A stretch of DNA of 64,000 bases from Mycetocola saprophilus. Lineage in GTDB: Bacteria; Actinomycetota; Actinomycetes; Actinomycetales; Microbacteriaceae. The stretch spans positions 682,001-746,000 of the forward strand of contig NZ_JOEC01000001.1 of assembly GCF_000718085.1 (NCBI RefSeq). The letters are read 5' to 3'. The notes under the pieces are model-generated. The model saw only the letters and a program-made list of their open reading frames with translations, did not search any database and was not told the DNA's origin. The translations under genes were made by a program, and so were the position numbers. This document shows, in pieces, positions 33,955 through 44,776 of the stretch; the first letter of the stretch is position 1, and the number at the start of each line of letters is the position of its first letter.

Positions 33955-35928
33955 GTGTCTGACGGATTCGAACGATTCCCCGACCGCAACGTTGTCGCCA
34001 TGCGCGTCAACGGTGAACTGAAGGACCTCGCCACCACCCTGGAGACTACCGACGTGGCCGAGCCGGTCACGATCGATTCCGAGGACGGCCTCAACATCCT
34101 TCGCCATTCGGCCGCCCACGTGCTGGCCCAGGCGGTTCAGAAGGTCAACCCCGACGCCAAGCTCGGCATCGGTCCGCCCGTCACCGACGGTTTCTACTAC
34201 GACTTCGACGTGGCCGAATCCTTCACCCCCGAGGACCTCAAGGCCCTCCAGAAGGAGATGGAACGCATCATCAAGCAGGGCCAGCGCTTCGTGCGCCGCG
34301 TCGTGACCGACGAGGAGGCTCAGGCCGAGCTCGCGGACGAGCCCTACAAGATCGAGCTGATCGGTCTCAAGGGTGGTGCCGAAAACGGTGGCGACAACGA
34401 GTCCGTCGAGGTGGGGGCCGGCGAGCTGACCATCTACGACAACGTCGACCCCAAGACCGGCGAGACCGTCTGGAAGGACCTCTGCCGCGGACCTCACCTG
34501 CCCTCGACCCGCCTGATCGGCAACGGTTTCGCCCTCATGCGCGTGGCCGCCGCCTACTGGCGCGGATCCGAGAAGAACAAGCAGCTGCAGCGCATCTACG
34601 GCACCGCCTGGCCCACCAAGGATGAGCTGCGCGCCTACCAGACCCGTCTGGAGGAGGCCGCCAAGCGCGACCACCGCAAGCTCGGTGCCGAGATGGACCT
34701 CTTCAGCTTCCCCGACGAGATCGGCTCCGGCCTGCCCGTGTTCCACCCCAAGGGCGGCATCATCCGCCAGGAGATGGAAAACTACTCGCGCAAGCGCCAC
34801 ACCGAGTCCGGCTACTCGTTTGTGAATACCCCGCACATCACCAAGGGCGACCTCTTCATGACCTCCGGTCACCTGCAGTGGTACGCGGACGGCATGTTCC
34901 CCCCGATGCACCTCGACGAGGTGTGCGATGAGCACGGTCACGTGACCCGTCAGGGCGCCGACTACTACCTCAAGCCGATGAACTGCCCGTTCCACAACCT
35001 GATCTTCCGCTCGCGTGGACGCTCCTACCGTGAGCTCCCGCTGCGCCTGTTCGAGTTCGGTTCGGTGTACCGCTACGAGAAGTCCGGCACCCTGCAGGGC
35101 CTGACCCGCGTGCGCGGCATGACCCAGGACGACGCCCACATCTACGCGACACCGGACCAGGTGAAGTCCGAGCTGACCTCCACCCTGGAGTTTGTGCTCG
35201 GCCTGCTCAAGGACTACGGCCTCGACGACTTCTACCTGGAGCTGTCGACCCGCGATCCCGAGAGCGAAAAGTTCGTGGGCAGCCCCGAGATGTGGGATGA
35301 CGCCACCGAGACCCTGCGTCAGGTGGCCGTGGAGTCCGGCCTCGAACTCGTACCCGACCCGGGTGGGGCCGCGTTCTACGGCCCGAAGATCTCAGTTCAG
35401 GCACGCGACGCGATCGGCCGCACCTGGCAGATGTCGACCATCCAGCTCGACTTCAACCTGCCCGAGCGTTTCGACCTCGAGTACACCGCCGCGGACGGCA
35501 CCAAGCAGCGTCCGGTGATGATTCACCGCGCCCTGTTCGGGTCGATCGAGCGCTTCTTCGGCGTGCTGCTGGAGCACTACGCCGGTGCGTTCCCCGTGTG
35601 GCTGGCCCCCGAGCAGGTTGTGGGTATCCCGGTTGCCGAGGAGTACGCCGAGTACCTCGAGGAGATCTTCGACCGCCTGCGTGCCCGCGGTGTCCGCGCC
35701 TACGTGGACCACAGCGATGACCGCATGCCCAAGAAGATCCGCACCCACACCAAGGCCAAGATCCCCTTCCAGCTGATCGCTGGTGAGGATGACCGCGTGG
35801 CCGGCGCCGTGAGCTTCCGGTTCCGTGACGGCAGCCAGCTCAACGGTGTTCCGGTGGACGAGGCGATCGCCAAGATCGTGGACGCCATCGAAACCCACGC
35901 CCAGGTCAACACCGCATGGCAGGACTAG
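33955..35928 (+). CDS. thrS: Threonyl-tRNA synthetase
   Basis: Charges tRNA-Thr. The 657-residue protein has the TGS-like N-terminus, the editing domain ([12 protein letters not shown] with its HxxxH zinc pair), the class II catalytic core with [32 protein letters not shown] and the C-terminal HGTP anticodon domain ([12 protein letters not shown]). GTG 33955 follows AAGAGGAG with 8 bases, and TAGAAT is at 33917-33922. It overlaps the HIT gene by 13 bases. No T-box leader is seen. Confidence 0.98.
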   Translation: MSDGFERFPDRNVVAMRVNGELKDLATTLETTDVAEPVTIDSEDGLNILRHSAAHVLAQAVQKVNPDAKLGIGPPVTDGFYYDFDVAESFTPEDLKALQKEMERIIKQGQRFVRRVVTDEEAQAELADEPYKIELIGLKGGAENGGDNESVEVGAGELTIYDNVDPKTGETVWKDLCRGPHLPSTRLIGNGFALMRVAAAYWRGSEKNKQLQRIYGTAWPTKDELRAYQTRLEEAAKRDHRKLGAEMDLFSFPDEIGSGLPVFHPKGGIIRQEMENYSRKRHTESGYSFVNTPHITKGDLFMTSGHLQWYADGMFPPMHLDEVCDEHGHVTRQGADYYLKPMNCPFHNLIFRSRGRSYRELPLRLFEFGSVYRYEKSGTLQGLTRVRGMTQDDAHIYATPDQVKSELTSTLEFVLGLLKDYGLDDFYLELSTRDPESEKFVGSPEMWDDATETLRQVAVESGLELVPDPGGAAFYGPKISVQARDAIGRTWQMSTIQLDFNLPERFDLEYTAADGTKQRPVMIHRALFGSIERFFGVLLEHYAGAFPVWLAPEQVVGIPVAEEYAEYLEEIFDRLRARGVRAYVDHSDDRMPKKIRTHTKAKIPFQLIAGEDDRVAGAVSFRFRDGSQLNGVPVDEAIAKIVDAIETHAQVNTAWQD

Positions 35929-36500
35929 TTCCCGAGAATCCGGCGGCGGAGCCCGGCATGGGCTTCGTCGCCGAACCGGACGGCAACGTGCTGGCCGGTG
36001 TTCCCGACGAGTTCCAGCGCCTGTGGACCCCGCACCGGATGGTCTACATCCAGAACGGGCAGCAGCCCGCCAAGGATGACTGCCCGTTCTGTGTGGCCCC
36101 CTCGATGAGCGATGAGGATGGCCTGATCGTGGCCCGGGGAAAGTACGCCTATGTGCTGCTGAACCTGTTCCCGTACAACAGCGGTCACCTGCTGGTGTGC
36201 CCGTACCGTCACATCTCGACCTACGATCTGGCCACGGCCGAGGAGGTCGCCGAGATCGGTGCGCTGACCCAGACCGCGATGCGCGTGATCAAGGACGTCT
36301 CCCACAACGACGGCTTCAACCTGGGGATGAACCAGGGTGAGGTTGCCGGGGCCGGGATCGCCGCCCACCTGCACCAGCACATCGTGCCGCGCTGGCGTTC
36401 GGATGCGAACTTCTTCCCGATCATCGCCAAGACCAAGGCGCTGCCGCAGCTGCTCGGCGAGGTTCGCGCCTCGATCGCCGAGGCCTGGCCGAAGGCCTAG
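35916..36500 (+). CDS. HIT-family nucleotide phosphorylase/hydrolase
   Basis: A 194-residue HIT protein with the HxHxH signature [12 protein letters not shown] (about 146-157), a CPFC zinc-type pair near residue 52 and YPYN-like substrate loops. In mycobacteria the gene after thrS (Rv2613c) encodes an Ap4A phosphorylase, so degradation of diadenosine tetraphosphate is the likely role. The start lies inside the thrS end (13-base overlap), so both are coupled. A terminator follows. Confidence 0.93.
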   Translation: MAGLVPENPAAEPGMGFVAEPDGNVLAGVPDEFQRLWTPHRMVYIQNGQQPAKDDCPFCVAPSMSDEDGLIVARGKYAYVLLNLFPYNSGHLLVCPYRHISTYDLATAEEVAEIGALTQTAMRVIKDVSHNDGFNLGMNQGEVAGAGIAAHLHQHIVPRWRSDANFFPIIAKTKALPQLLGEVRASIAEAWPKA

Positions 36501-36511
36501 TCCACACCCCG

Positions 36512-36543
36512 AACCGCCCGCTTCCTCGGAAGCGGGCGGTTTT
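36512..36543 (+). terminator. Intrinsic terminator after the HIT gene
   Basis: A perfect 14-bp stem AACCGCCCGCTTCC/GGAAGCGGGCGGTT with a 2-base loop and short T-run. Confidence 0.92.
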
Positions 36544-36634
36544 GTGTTGCCGAAACAGTCCAAACAGCCACTTGCTTTATATTGGACTGCAATCTTCACG
36601 GGTATTGGCCTGGTTAATGCCATAGCGTAGGCGC

Positions 36635-37537
36635 ATGACCTCAGAAAACCCCACCCAGACCACCGCCACCACCCGCGTCAAGCGCGGCCTCGCCGACATG
36701 CTGAAGGGCGGGGTAATCATGGACGTGGTGACCCCCGAGCAGGCCCGCATCGCCGAGGACGCCGGCGCCGTTGCCGTGATGGCGCTCGAGCGGGTTCCCG
36801 CCGACATTCGCGCCCAGGGTGGCGTAGCCCGGATGAGTGACCCGGACCTGATCGACGCGATCCGCGCCGAGGTGTCCATCCCGGTCATGGCCAAGGCCCG
36901 CATCGGCCACTTCGTCGAGGCCCAGGTGCTCGGCGCGCTCGAGGTGGACTTCATCGACGAGTCCGAGGTGCTGAGCCCCGCCGACTACATCAACCACATC
37001 AATAAGTGGGACTTCGACGTGCCCTTCGTGTGTGGCGCCACCAACCTGGGTGAGGCCCTGCGCCGCATCACCGAGGGTGCGGCCATGATCCGCTCCAAGG
37101 GCGAGGCCGGGACCGGCGACGTGTCCGAGGCCACCAAGCACATCCGCACCATCAAGTCGCAGATCCGCGCGCTGTCGGCTCTCAACGAGGACGAACTGTA
37201 CGTGGCGGCTAAGGACCTGCAGGCCCCGTTTGACCTGGTGGTTGAGGTTGCCCGCACCGGCACCCTGCCGGTTGTTCTGTTCACCGCCGGGGGAGTGGCC
37301 ACCCCGGCCGACGCCGCGATGATGATGCAGCTCGGCGCCGACGGCGTGTTTGTCGGCTCTGGAATCTTCAAGTCCGGCAACCCCGAGGCTCGCGCGGCCG
37401 CCGTGGTCAAGGCCACCGCCGCGTTCAACGACCCGGCCGTGATCGCCCAGGCCTCGCGCGGACTCGGTGAGGCGATGGTGGGCATCAACGTGTCCGACCT
37501 GGCCGCCCCGCACCGCCTGGCCGAGCGCGGCTGGTAG
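36635..37537 (+). CDS. pdxS: Pyridoxal 5'-phosphate synthase, synthase subunit
   Basis: Makes PLP from ribose 5-phosphate, glyceraldehyde 3-phosphate and ammonia supplied by PdxT. The 300-residue TIM-barrel protein carries the conserved [27 protein letters not shown], the catalytic Lys in [23 protein letters not shown] and the [11 protein letters not shown] phosphate site. ATG 36635 is preceded by TAGCGT (36623-36628) 6 bases before, so a leaderless mRNA is likely. A repeat of its own 3' end follows the stop. Confidence 0.98.
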   Translation: MTSENPTQTTATTRVKRGLADMLKGGVIMDVVTPEQARIAEDAGAVAVMALERVPADIRAQGGVARMSDPDLIDAIRAEVSIPVMAKARIGHFVEAQVLGALEVDFIDESEVLSPADYINHINKWDFDVPFVCGATNLGEALRRITEGAAMIRSKGEAGTGDVSEATKHIRTIKSQIRALSALNEDELYVAAKDLQAPFDLVVEVARTGTLPVVLFTAGGVATPADAAMMMQLGADGVFVGSGIFKSGNPEARAAAVVKATAAFNDPAVIAQASRGLGEAMVGINVSDLAAPHRLAERGW

Positions 37538-37570
37538 GACTCCGCACCGCCTGGCCGAGCGCGGCTGGTA
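37508..37570. repeat. Tandem 29-bp duplication of the pdxS 3' end
   Basis: The last 29 bases of pdxS including TA of the stop (37508-37536) are repeated at 37542-37570 after a 5-base spacer. The second copy is untranslated. Confidence 0.92.
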
Positions 37571-37581
37571 AATCGTTTCCC

Positions 37582-37628
37582 GGTTCGCGTGTGTGCCCGC
37601 CTCGGGTGCACACGCGAACCCGTTTTTT
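37582..37628 (+). terminator. Strong terminator between pdxS and pdxT
   Basis: An 18-bp stem (37582-37599 with 37603-37620; two G-T pairs, 3-base loop) is followed by CG and six T. pdxT must be made by read-through or from its own promoter. Confidence 0.9.
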
Positions 37629-37643
37629 GAAGGAGTGGTGACC

Positions 37644-38237
37644 ATGACAGCACGCGTCGGAGTCCTCGCGCTCCAGGGCGGCGTATCCGAACACCTGGAG
37701 GCGCTGGGCCGGGTGGGGGCGGAAACCGTCCCCGTGCGCACACCCGCGGATCTGATCGGGCTGGACGGCATCGTCCTGCCCGGCGGCGAGTCCTCGGTGC
37801 TGGACAAGCTGATGCGTCTGTTCGAGGTGCGCGATCCGCTGATCGCCCTGCTGCGCGCCGGCCTGCCCGCCTATGGGACGTGCGCCGGCCTGATCCTCCT
37901 CGCCGATACCGTGCTGGATGCGGCGCCCGGCCAGCAAAGCCTCGGCGGTCTGCCGGTGACGGTGCGGCGCAACGCGTTTGGCTCCCAGGCCCACTCCTTT
38001 GATACCACCCTTGAGTTTTCGGGGATCGATCATCTCGTGGCCGCGACCTTCATCCGTGCCCCGCTGATTGTTGCGGTGTCGCCGGGGACGGAGGTTGTGG
38101 CAACCCTGGACGACGGATCGATCGTCGCCGCCCGCCACGGAAACCTACTGGGAACCTCGTTTCATCCCGAGCTGACCGGGGACGATTCGGTGCATCGGTA
38201 CTTCCTCGAGATGGTACTTGCGGCCAAAAACGGCTGA
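37644..38237 (+). CDS. pdxT: Pyridoxal 5'-phosphate synthase, glutaminase subunit
   Basis: Hydrolyses glutamine and channels ammonia to PdxS. The 197-residue class I-type amidotransferase shows LPGGES (oxyanion loop), the nucleophile Cys in YGTCAGLIL (about 78) and the His-Glu pair in SFHPEL. AAGGAG lies a few bases before ATG 37644. It follows pdxS but is parted from it by a terminator hairpin. The fit with the pair and motifs is complete. Confidence 0.97.
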   Translation: MTARVGVLALQGGVSEHLEALGRVGAETVPVRTPADLIGLDGIVLPGGESSVLDKLMRLFEVRDPLIALLRAGLPAYGTCAGLILLADTVLDAAPGQQSLGGLPVTVRRNAFGSQAHSFDTTLEFSGIDHLVAATFIRAPLIVAVSPGTEVVATLDDGSIVAARHGNLLGTSFHPELTGDDSVHRYFLEMVLAAKNG

Positions 38238-38312
38238 GCGCGCCAGTCCGGATGCGAGAAGATCCCGGTCGGACCCGTAGAATAGAGGGGATATACGACG
38301 AAACGGGAGCAT

Positions 38313-39068
38313 ATGTCCGGACACTCCAAGTGGGCAACAACCAAGCACAAGAAGGCGATCATCGATCAGCGCCGTGCGAAGTCGTTTGCCAAACTGATTA
38401 AGAACATCGAGGTTGCTGCGAAGATCGGTGGTGCCGATCTGTCCGGAAACCCCACCCTGGTTGACGCGGTTCAGAAGGCAAAGAAGACCTCCGTTCCCAA
38501 CGACAACATCGACCGCGCGATCAAGCGTGGCGCGGGTCTGACCGGTGAGGTCATCAACTACACCACGATCATCTACGAGGGCTACGCGCAGAACGGCGTC
38601 GCGCTCATGATCGAGTGTCTGACCGACAACAAGAACCGTGCCGCCGCCGACGTGCGTGCGGCGATGACCCGCAACGGCGGCACCATGGCCGACCCCGGTA
38701 GCGTGGCCTACAACTTCAACCGCAAGGGACTGATCGTTGTCTCGGCCGAGAACACCACCGAGGACGACGTCATGGAGGCCGTGCTTGAGGCCGGTGCCGA
38801 GGAGGTTCTCAACGAGGGTGACACCTTCGAGATCATCACCGATGTGAGCGACCTGGTGACCGTGCGTAAGGCCCTGCAGGATGCCGGTATCGACTATGAG
38901 TCGGCCGATGTCGCGATGATCCCGAACCTCAAGGTTGACGTGGACGCCGAGACCGCCCGCAAGGTGTTCCGCCTGATCGATGCGCTGGAAGAGTCCGACG
39001 ACGTCCAGAACATCTACGGCAACTACGGCCTGAGCGCCGAGGTGCAGGCCGAGCTCGAGCAGGACTAG
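38313..39068 (+). CDS. YebC/PmpR-family translation/transcription regulator
   Basis: A 251-residue YebC/TACO1 protein with the signature [14 protein letters not shown] and the [15 protein letters not shown] segment. The family was long called a DNA regulator; recent work on relatives links it to translation through proline stretches, so the role here is not fixed. A GGGAG ribosome site and TAGAAT (38278-38283) precede it. It leads the ruvCAB genes, a common actinobacterial order. Confidence 0.95.
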   Translation: MSGHSKWATTKHKKAIIDQRRAKSFAKLIKNIEVAAKIGGADLSGNPTLVDAVQKAKKTSVPNDNIDRAIKRGAGLTGEVINYTTIIYEGYAQNGVALMIECLTDNKNRAAADVRAAMTRNGGTMADPGSVAYNFNRKGLIVVSAENTTEDDVMEAVLEAGAEEVLNEGDTFEIITDVSDLVTVRKALQDAGIDYESADVAMIPNLKVDVDAETARKVFRLIDALEESDDVQNIYGNYGLSAEVQAELEQD

Positions 39069-39073
39069 GCATC

Positions 39074-39703
39074 GTGAGCACTCGGGTACTGGGTGTTGAC
39101 CCGGGGCTCACCCGGTGCGGCATCGGCATTGTCGATGTCGCACCGAACCGTCGGGCCACCCTCGTGCACTACGGGGTGATCCGCACCAGCCCAGATATGA
39201 GTATCGACGCGCGTCTGCTGGCCATCGCCGAGGGGATCGACGCGGCGATTGTGGAGCACGCCCCCACCGCGATGGCGGTCGAGCGTGTGTTTGCGCAGCA
39301 GAACCTCAGCACGGTGATGGGGACCGCGCAGGCCAGCGGCCTGGCGCTGTACTCAGCCGCCAAGCACGGCATCCCGATTGGGATGCACACCCCCTCCGAG
39401 GTCAAGGCCTCGGTGACCGGGTACGGTAACGCCGAGAAGAAGCAGGTGCAGCAGATGGTTGCCCGCATCCTCGGCCTGGCCGAACTGCCCCAGCCCGCGG
39501 ACGCCGCGGACGCCCTAGCCCTGGCGCTCTGCCACGCCTGGGGCGGCCTGGTTCCGGTGGGCGCCCGCCCGCACGGATCCCGCACCCCGGTGAGCGCCCC
39601 CACCTCGGGCAATCTGACGCCCGCGCAGCAGGCCTGGCGCAACGCCGAACAGGCCGGGGTCGCCTCGCCGCGCAACACCCGCACCGGCCGCTTCGGGAAG
39701 TAG
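39074..39703 (+). CDS. ruvC: Holliday junction resolvase RuvC
   Basis: Cuts Holliday junctions moved by RuvAB. The 209-residue RNase-H-like nuclease has the first catalytic Asp in GVDPGLTRCG (Asp8), the Glu in AVERVF (about 71), and the final Asp pair in PADAADALALALCH. The C-terminal 45 residues form a polar extension (TPVSAPTSGNLTPAQQAW) beyond the usual end. The GTG lies 5 bases after the yebC stop. Confidence 0.96.
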   Translation: MSTRVLGVDPGLTRCGIGIVDVAPNRRATLVHYGVIRTSPDMSIDARLLAIAEGIDAAIVEHAPTAMAVERVFAQQNLSTVMGTAQASGLALYSAAKHGIPIGMHTPSEVKASVTGYGNAEKKQVQQMVARILGLAELPQPADAADALALALCHAWGGLVPVGARPHGSRTPVSAPTSGNLTPAQQAWRNAEQAGVASPRNTRTGRFGK

Positions 39704-39827
39704 CGGCGACCACGCCCGCCGGAAGTTATCGCCGAGCCCGCGAGCTTTGGGTTCGATCTGCCCGCTTCCTGCGTAATATCGGGCGTGGCAGTGAGCCCGT
39801 GTCGCAGGCGGGGCATAGGCTAGGGGC

Positions 39828-40439
39828 GTGATTGTAAGTCTTCGCGGGACCGTGCTCAGCACCACCGCCGGCCGAGTGGCCATCGAGGTAGGCGGCGTTG
39901 GTTACGCCGTACAGATTACGCCCGAACACGCGGTACGCCTGCGTGTGGGCGCCGAGGCGTTTGTGCACATTTCGCACATCATTCGTGAGGATGCGCAGCT
40001 CCTGTTTGGATTCGAAACGGTTGAGCAGCTCGACGTTTTCGAGGTCCTCCTCGGCGTCAACGGGGTGGGCCCCAAGTCAGCGCTCGGTGTGCTCGCCTCG
40101 ATGAGCCCCGATCAGATCGCCGACGCGGTGGCCTCCGAGGATGATTCCGCGTTCCGCAAGGTCACCGGCATCGGCCCCAAGACGGCCAAGCTGATTATCG
40201 TGTCCCTCGCCGGCAAGCTCGTGGCCACCCGCCGGGTGAGCGCCACCGCGACCGGATCCGCCGCCGTCAAGGCCAGCGTGATTGAGGCGTTGCTGGGCCT
40301 GGGCTGGAACGAACGCCAGGCCGTGCCCGCGGTCGAGGCCGCCCTCGCCGCGAGCGGTGACCCCGCCTCCGCTACCGTGCCCGCGCTGCTGCGCGCGACC
40401 CTGGCGGCCCTCGGACCCCAGCCGGGGAGCGGACGATGA
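39828..40439 (+). CDS. ruvA: Holliday junction DNA helicase subunit RuvA
   Basis: Binds Holliday junctions as a tetramer and loads RuvB. The 203-residue protein has an OB-like N-terminus, two helix-hairpin-helix motifs ([13 protein letters not shown] and [12 protein letters not shown]) and a C-terminal UBA-like domain that contacts RuvB. GTG 39828 has TAGGCT (39816-39821) 6 bases before it, so it seems leaderless, separate from ruvC. It overlaps ruvB by 4 bases. Confidence 0.97.
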   Translation: MIVSLRGTVLSTTAGRVAIEVGGVGYAVQITPEHAVRLRVGAEAFVHISHIIREDAQLLFGFETVEQLDVFEVLLGVNGVGPKSALGVLASMSPDQIADAVASEDDSAFRKVTGIGPKTAKLIIVSLAGKLVATRRVSATATGSAAVKASVIEALLGLGWNERQAVPAVEAALAASGDPASATVPALLRATLAALGPQPGSGR

Positions 40440-41476
40440 GCGTCGAATTCGACGATGTCGCCGAAACCCTGAGCGCCACCGCGTCGGGGGACGCCGAGCT
40501 GGCCTTCGAGGGTGCGCTGCGCCCGAGTACGCTGAGCGAGTTTGTGGGCCAGCAGAAGGTGCGCGGGCAGCTGGAACTGCTGCTGCGGGCGGCCGCCCTG
40601 CAGGAGCGCACTCCCGACCACATCCTGCTGGCCGGTCCTCCCGGGCTGGGAAAAACCACCCTGGCGATGATCGTGGCCCAGGAGAGCGAGCGTCCGCTCC
40701 GGATGTCGAGTGGCCCCGCCATCCAGCACGCCGGTGACCTCGCGGCGCTGCTCTCCAGCCTGGTGCCCGGCGAGGTCCTCTTCATCGACGAGATTCACCG
40801 GATGGCGCGCTCCGCCGAGGAGATGCTCTACCTGGCGATGGAGGACTTCCGGATCGACATCATGGTGGGCAAGGGTGCCGGTGCGACCTCGGTCCCGTTG
40901 GAACTCGCCCCGTTCACCCTGGTGGGCGCGACGACCCGCGCCGGTCTGCTCCCCAACCCGCTGCGTGACCGCTTTGGGTTCACCGCACACCTGGAGTTTT
41001 ACGCCGATAACGAACTCGAACAGGTGCTCGCTCGGGCCGCCGGACTGCTGGATTTGGACATCGATCGGGCGGCGCTGGCCGAAATTGCCGGTCGCTGTCG
41101 CGGGACCCCGCGTATCGCCAACCGACTGCTGCGCCGCGTACGCGACTATGCGCTGGTGCACAATTCTCGGGCCGATCTCACCGCCGTGAGTGCCGCCCTG
41201 GAGCTGTATGACGTGGATCCGCTGGGGCTGGACCGCCTGGACCGGGCCGTCATGGAGATCCTGCTTAAACGCTTCGGCGGGGGACCGGTGGGCCTCAATA
41301 CCCTGGCGGTATCCGTCGGCGAAGAGGCCGAAACCATCGAAAGTGTGGTGGAACCCTTCCTGGTACGGATAGGTTTGATCATGCGCACCCCACGCGGTCG
41401 AATGGCGACCAATGAGGCCTACGCACACTTCGGGATCCAGCATCCCCACGCCCCTCAACAGGGCAATGACCTATAA
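40436..41476 (+). CDS. ruvB: Holliday junction DNA helicase subunit RuvB
   Basis: AAA+ motor of branch migration, 346 residues. Walker A is [12 protein letters not shown], Walker [10 protein letters not shown], sensor 1 VGATTRAG, arginine finger near PLRDRFG, followed by the winged helix DNA-binding end ([16 protein letters not shown]). ATGA overlap ties it to ruvA. A TATAAT at 41472-41477 lies at its end and serves yajC. Confidence 0.98.
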   Translation: MSVEFDDVAETLSATASGDAELAFEGALRPSTLSEFVGQQKVRGQLELLLRAAALQERTPDHILLAGPPGLGKTTLAMIVAQESERPLRMSSGPAIQHAGDLAALLSSLVPGEVLFIDEIHRMARSAEEMLYLAMEDFRIDIMVGKGAGATSVPLELAPFTLVGATTRAGLLPNPLRDRFGFTAHLEFYADNELEQVLARAAGLLDLDIDRAALAEIAGRCRGTPRIANRLLRRVRDYALVHNSRADLTAVSAALELYDVDPLGLDRLDRAVMEILLKRFGGGPVGLNTLAVSVGEEAETIESVVEPFLVRIGLIMRTPRGRMATNEAYAHFGIQHPHAPQQGNDL

Positions 41477-41545
41477 TTCAAGCGAACAACACACCCGAAA
41501 CTTTGATCCCCGGCGCTCGCGCCGCGAAAGGCTCTGCGTAAAATC

Positions 41546-41929
41546 ATGGACTTCATGACCGTCATCATGCTCGCCGTTATGGCACTGCTCATTTTCTTTA
41601 TGTTCCGTAACGGTCAGAAGCGCAAGCGCGACCTGGCAGCCCTGCAGGAGCAGGTTGTTCCCGGCGCCGAGGTAATGACCAACGGTGGCATCTTCGGCAC
41701 CATCATCTCGATCGACGATGAGAACAACAAGGTGCTGCTGGAGACCAGCCCCGGCACCATCCTCACCGTGCACCGTCAGATCGTCTCGCGCGTGGTTCCC
41801 ACCGAGGAGCCGGCCGTCGAGGACGAGACCGCCGAGACTCAGCTGAACGAGGACAACGCCACCTTCGTGGGCGAGCCCGAGTTCGGTGAGCGTGCCGAGA
41901 CCGCCAAGCCCAAGACCGACGAGAAGTAA
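41546..41929 (+). CDS. yajC: Preprotein translocase subunit YajC
   Basis: A 127-residue protein with one N-terminal membrane helix (about 3-19, FMTVIMLAVMALLIFFMF) followed by a YajC beta domain (EVMTNGGIFGTIISIDDENNKVLLE) and an acidic tail. YajC joins SecDF in a complex that helps the Sec translocon. A perfect -10 TATAAT (41472-41477) gives it its own promoter. It leads the secDF operon. ATG 41546 is 15 bases past a weak GAAAGG, so ATG 41555 is an alternative. Confidence 0.93.
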   Translation: MDFMTVIMLAVMALLIFFMFRNGQKRKRDLAALQEQVVPGAEVMTNGGIFGTIISIDDENNKVLLETSPGTILTVHRQIVSRVVPTEEPAVEDETAETQLNEDNATFVGEPEFGERAETAKPKTDEK

Positions 41930-41997
41930 CGCGCCTCTCCCATCGCACGCGCCGGGGTAGTTCTGGCGCGTCCCTCCATAGAAAGCTGAGTAGCCCA

Positions 41998-43728
41998 TTG
42001 GCACAATCACGACAGGCTCCCGTCCGCCACGGTAGGCGGGCGCTCATCTGGTTGGCGGTGATTCTCATTGCCATGTTTGGCGGTCTCGCCGCGGGAACGA
42101 TGTTTGGGGACGCCTCCTGGCAGCCCAAGCTCGCCCTCGACCTGGAGGGTGGAACGCAGATCATCCTCGAGCCCAAGCTTGAGGGCGGACAGCAGGTTTC
42201 CTCGGAGCAGCTGAACCAGGCCGTGTCGATCATCCGTCAGCGTGTGAACGCGACCGGTGTGACCGAGGCCGAGGTCAACACCCAGGGTGGACGCAACATC
42301 GTTGTGTCGATCCCGGGCAAGGTCGATGAGGACACCCGGAAGCGGATCGAGTCCAGTGCTCAGCTGCAGTTCCGTTCGGTTCTGGTGGCGTCGGCTCCGA
42401 CCACCACCACAACCGGCGAGGACGGCAAGGAGACGCCGAACCCCAAGCCGACCGATGACCTGTCCAAGACTCCGGCTACCAAGCCCACCGACGGGAGCGA
42501 CCTGGCCTGGGTCACCCCGTACCTGAGCGCCGAGTTCCTGGCAACCGACTGCAAGACCCCGACCGGTGCCGAGAACGCACCCAAGGATCAGCCGGTGGTG
42601 GCCTGCTCGGATGACGGTACCGTGCGCTACCTGCTGGGTCCGGTTGAGCTCAACGGTGACTCGATCACCGACGCTTCGGCCGGCATCAAGACCACCTCCT
42701 CCGGTGCCAGCACCGGAGAGTGGGCCGTGAACATCACCCTCGCCGGCAAGGGCAAGGACGCGTTCACCGACGTGAGCAAGCGCCTGTTCAAGCTGTACTC
42801 GGCCAACCCCAACGACGCCCGCGCGGCCTTCGCGTTTGTGCTCGATGGCAAGGTCATCTCGGCCCCGGTGATGCAGGGTGTCATCACCGATGGTCGCCCC
42901 AGCATCTCCGGTAACTTCAACGAGCAGAGTGCCAAGGCCCTCGCCGACCAGCTGAAGTACGGTGCGCTGCCGCTGTCCTTCGGTGTGCAGTCCAGCTCGG
43001 AGATCTCCGCGACCCTGGGTGCCACTCAGCTTTCCGGCGGTATGCTCGCCGGTCTGATCGGTCTGATCCTGGTGGTCATCTACACGCTGTTCCAGTACCG
43101 TCTGCTGGGCTTTGTGACCATCTTCTCGCTCGTGGTGGCGGGAGCCCTCACCTACGCGGCCCTGGCGCTCCTCTCGTGGGGGCAGGGCTACCGACTGTCG
43201 TTGGCAGGTGTGGCGGGTATTATCGTCGCGATCGGATTCACGGCGGACTCGTTCATCGTGTACTTCGAACGTATTCGAGACGAGCTCCGTGACGGCCGTG
43301 GCCTGGAATCCGCCGTGGAGGCCGGATGGAAGCGCGCCAAGCGCACCATCTATGCGTCCAAGGGTGTGAACCTGTTGGCCGCCGTCGTGCTCTACCTGCT
43401 GGCCGTGGGTAACGTGCAGGGCTTCGCGTTCACGCTGGGTCTGACCACCGTGATCGACGTCATCGTGGTGGTGCTCTTCACCCACCCGATGCTCCAGCTG
43501 CTTGCTCGTAACCGATTCTTTGCCAGCGGTCACCCGCTGACGGGTCTGGATCCCAACGCCCTCGGTGCGATCTACCGTGGACGCGCTCAGTTCCGTACCC
43601 CCGAAATGACCGGTTCCAAGAAGGCCCTCGGGGCCAGCCGTGAGGCCCAGAAGCGTCAGACCATCGCCGAGCGTAAGCTCGCCGAGGCTCAGGCCGCCAA
43701 CGGTTCGACCTCTTCGAAGGAGAGCTAA
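41998..43728 (+). CDS. secD: Protein translocase subunit SecD
   Basis: A 576-residue RND-type membrane protein that pulls secreted proteins across using the proton gradient. The first membrane helix (about 15-33) is followed by the LALDLEGGTQIIL (D1) motif and a periplasmic-type domain, then five helices from about 345 on (SFGVQSSSEISATLG, GFTADSFIVYFERIRDELRDGR). The start TTG 41998 is inferred because no upstream ATG or GTG in frame gives a sensible protein. It overlaps secF by 1 base. Confidence 0.95.
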   Translation: MAQSRQAPVRHGRRALIWLAVILIAMFGGLAAGTMFGDASWQPKLALDLEGGTQIILEPKLEGGQQVSSEQLNQAVSIIRQRVNATGVTEAEVNTQGGRNIVVSIPGKVDEDTRKRIESSAQLQFRSVLVASAPTTTTTGEDGKETPNPKPTDDLSKTPATKPTDGSDLAWVTPYLSAEFLATDCKTPTGAENAPKDQPVVACSDDGTVRYLLGPVELNGDSITDASAGIKTTSSGASTGEWAVNITLAGKGKDAFTDVSKRLFKLYSANPNDARAAFAFVLDGKVISAPVMQGVITDGRPSISGNFNEQSAKALADQLKYGALPLSFGVQSSSEISATLGATQLSGGMLAGLIGLILVVIYTLFQYRLLGFVTIFSLVVAGALTYAALALLSWGQGYRLSLAGVAGIIVAIGFTADSFIVYFERIRDELRDGRGLESAVEAGWKRAKRTIYASKGVNLLAAVVLYLLAVGNVQGFAFTLGLTTVIDVIVVVLFTHPMLQLLARNRFFASGHPLTGLDPNALGAIYRGRAQFRTPEMTGSKKALGASREAQKRQTIAERKLAEAQAANGSTSSKES

Positions 43729-44756
43729 TGCCCAGCCTCAACCTGACGTCGTTTGGTAACGACCTCTACACCGGCAAGCGTTCGATCAACTTCGTTGGTC
43801 GCCGCAAGCTGTGGTTCACGATCGCGATCCTGCTGGTGATCGGTTCGATCATGGTTCCCGTGGTGCGTGGCATCACGACCGGTGCACCGTTCAACTTCTC
43901 GATCGAGTTCACCGGTGGATCTGAGTTCACCGTGAGTGGTGTCACCGATGCCAACCAGACCAAGGCCGCGGACGCGGTCTCCTCGGTGGTTCCCTCCGCC
44001 GTCTCGAAGGTCAGCGAGGTGGGCGACCACGCGATTCGTGTGCAGACCGACCAGATGACCTCGGATGAGTCCAGCCAGGTAGCCAAGGCGCTGGCCAGTA
44101 CCTTCAAGGTCAACGAGAGCGAGGTGACCTCGTCCTTCATCGGCCCCTCCTGGGGTGCGGATGTGAGCCGGCAGGCCCTCACCGGTCTGGTCATCTTCCT
44201 GGTACTGACCTTCATCATCATGGCCCTGTACTTCCGCACCTGGAAGATGTCGGCCGCGGCGATTATCGCCCTGGTGGACGTGCTGGTGATCACCCTGGGG
44301 GTTTATGCCCTCAGTGGATTCCAGATCAGCCCGGCCGCGGTGATCGGATTCCTGACGATCCTCGGCTACTCGCTGTATGACACGGTGGTGGTCTTCGACA
44401 AGATTCGAGAGAACACCACCGAGGCGGGGGAGCACTCGCCCCGCACGTTCGGCGAGTCGGTCAACCTGGCGGTCAACCAGACCCTGGTGCGTTCGATCAA
44501 CACCTCGGTTGTGGCGGCCCTGCCGGTGGCTTCGATCCTGGTGATCGGTGACCTCTTCCTGGGAGCCGAGACCCTGCGGGACATCTCGCTGTCGCTGCTG
44601 GTGGGTATCCTCGTGGCTACCTACTCGACCATCTTCGTGGCGGCGCCGCTGTACTCGCTGCTGCGCGAGAAGGAGCCGGCGATTGCCAAGCACGACCGCA
44701 AGGTGCTCGCCGACCGCGAGCGTGCGGCCGTTCAGGGCTCGACCTCCGAGGCCTAA
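43728..44756 (+). CDS. secF: Protein translocase subunit SecF
   Basis: The 342-residue partner of SecD. Helix 1 (about 22-42) is followed by IEFTGGSEFTVSG and, after the external domain, five helices including the YSLYDTVVVFDKIRENTTE signature. Start ATG shares bases with the secD stop (TAATG). A terminator follows directly. Confidence 0.97.
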   Translation: MPSLNLTSFGNDLYTGKRSINFVGRRKLWFTIAILLVIGSIMVPVVRGITTGAPFNFSIEFTGGSEFTVSGVTDANQTKAADAVSSVVPSAVSKVSEVGDHAIRVQTDQMTSDESSQVAKALASTFKVNESEVTSSFIGPSWGADVSRQALTGLVIFLVLTFIIMALYFRTWKMSAAAIIALVDVLVITLGVYALSGFQISPAAVIGFLTILGYSLYDTVVVFDKIRENTTEAGEHSPRTFGESVNLAVNQTLVRSINTSVVAALPVASILVIGDLFLGAETLRDISLSLLVGILVATYSTIFVAAPLYSLLREKEPAIAKHDRKVLADRERAAVQGSTSEA

Positions 44757-44776
44757 ACAGCTCAGCAACACCCTGG

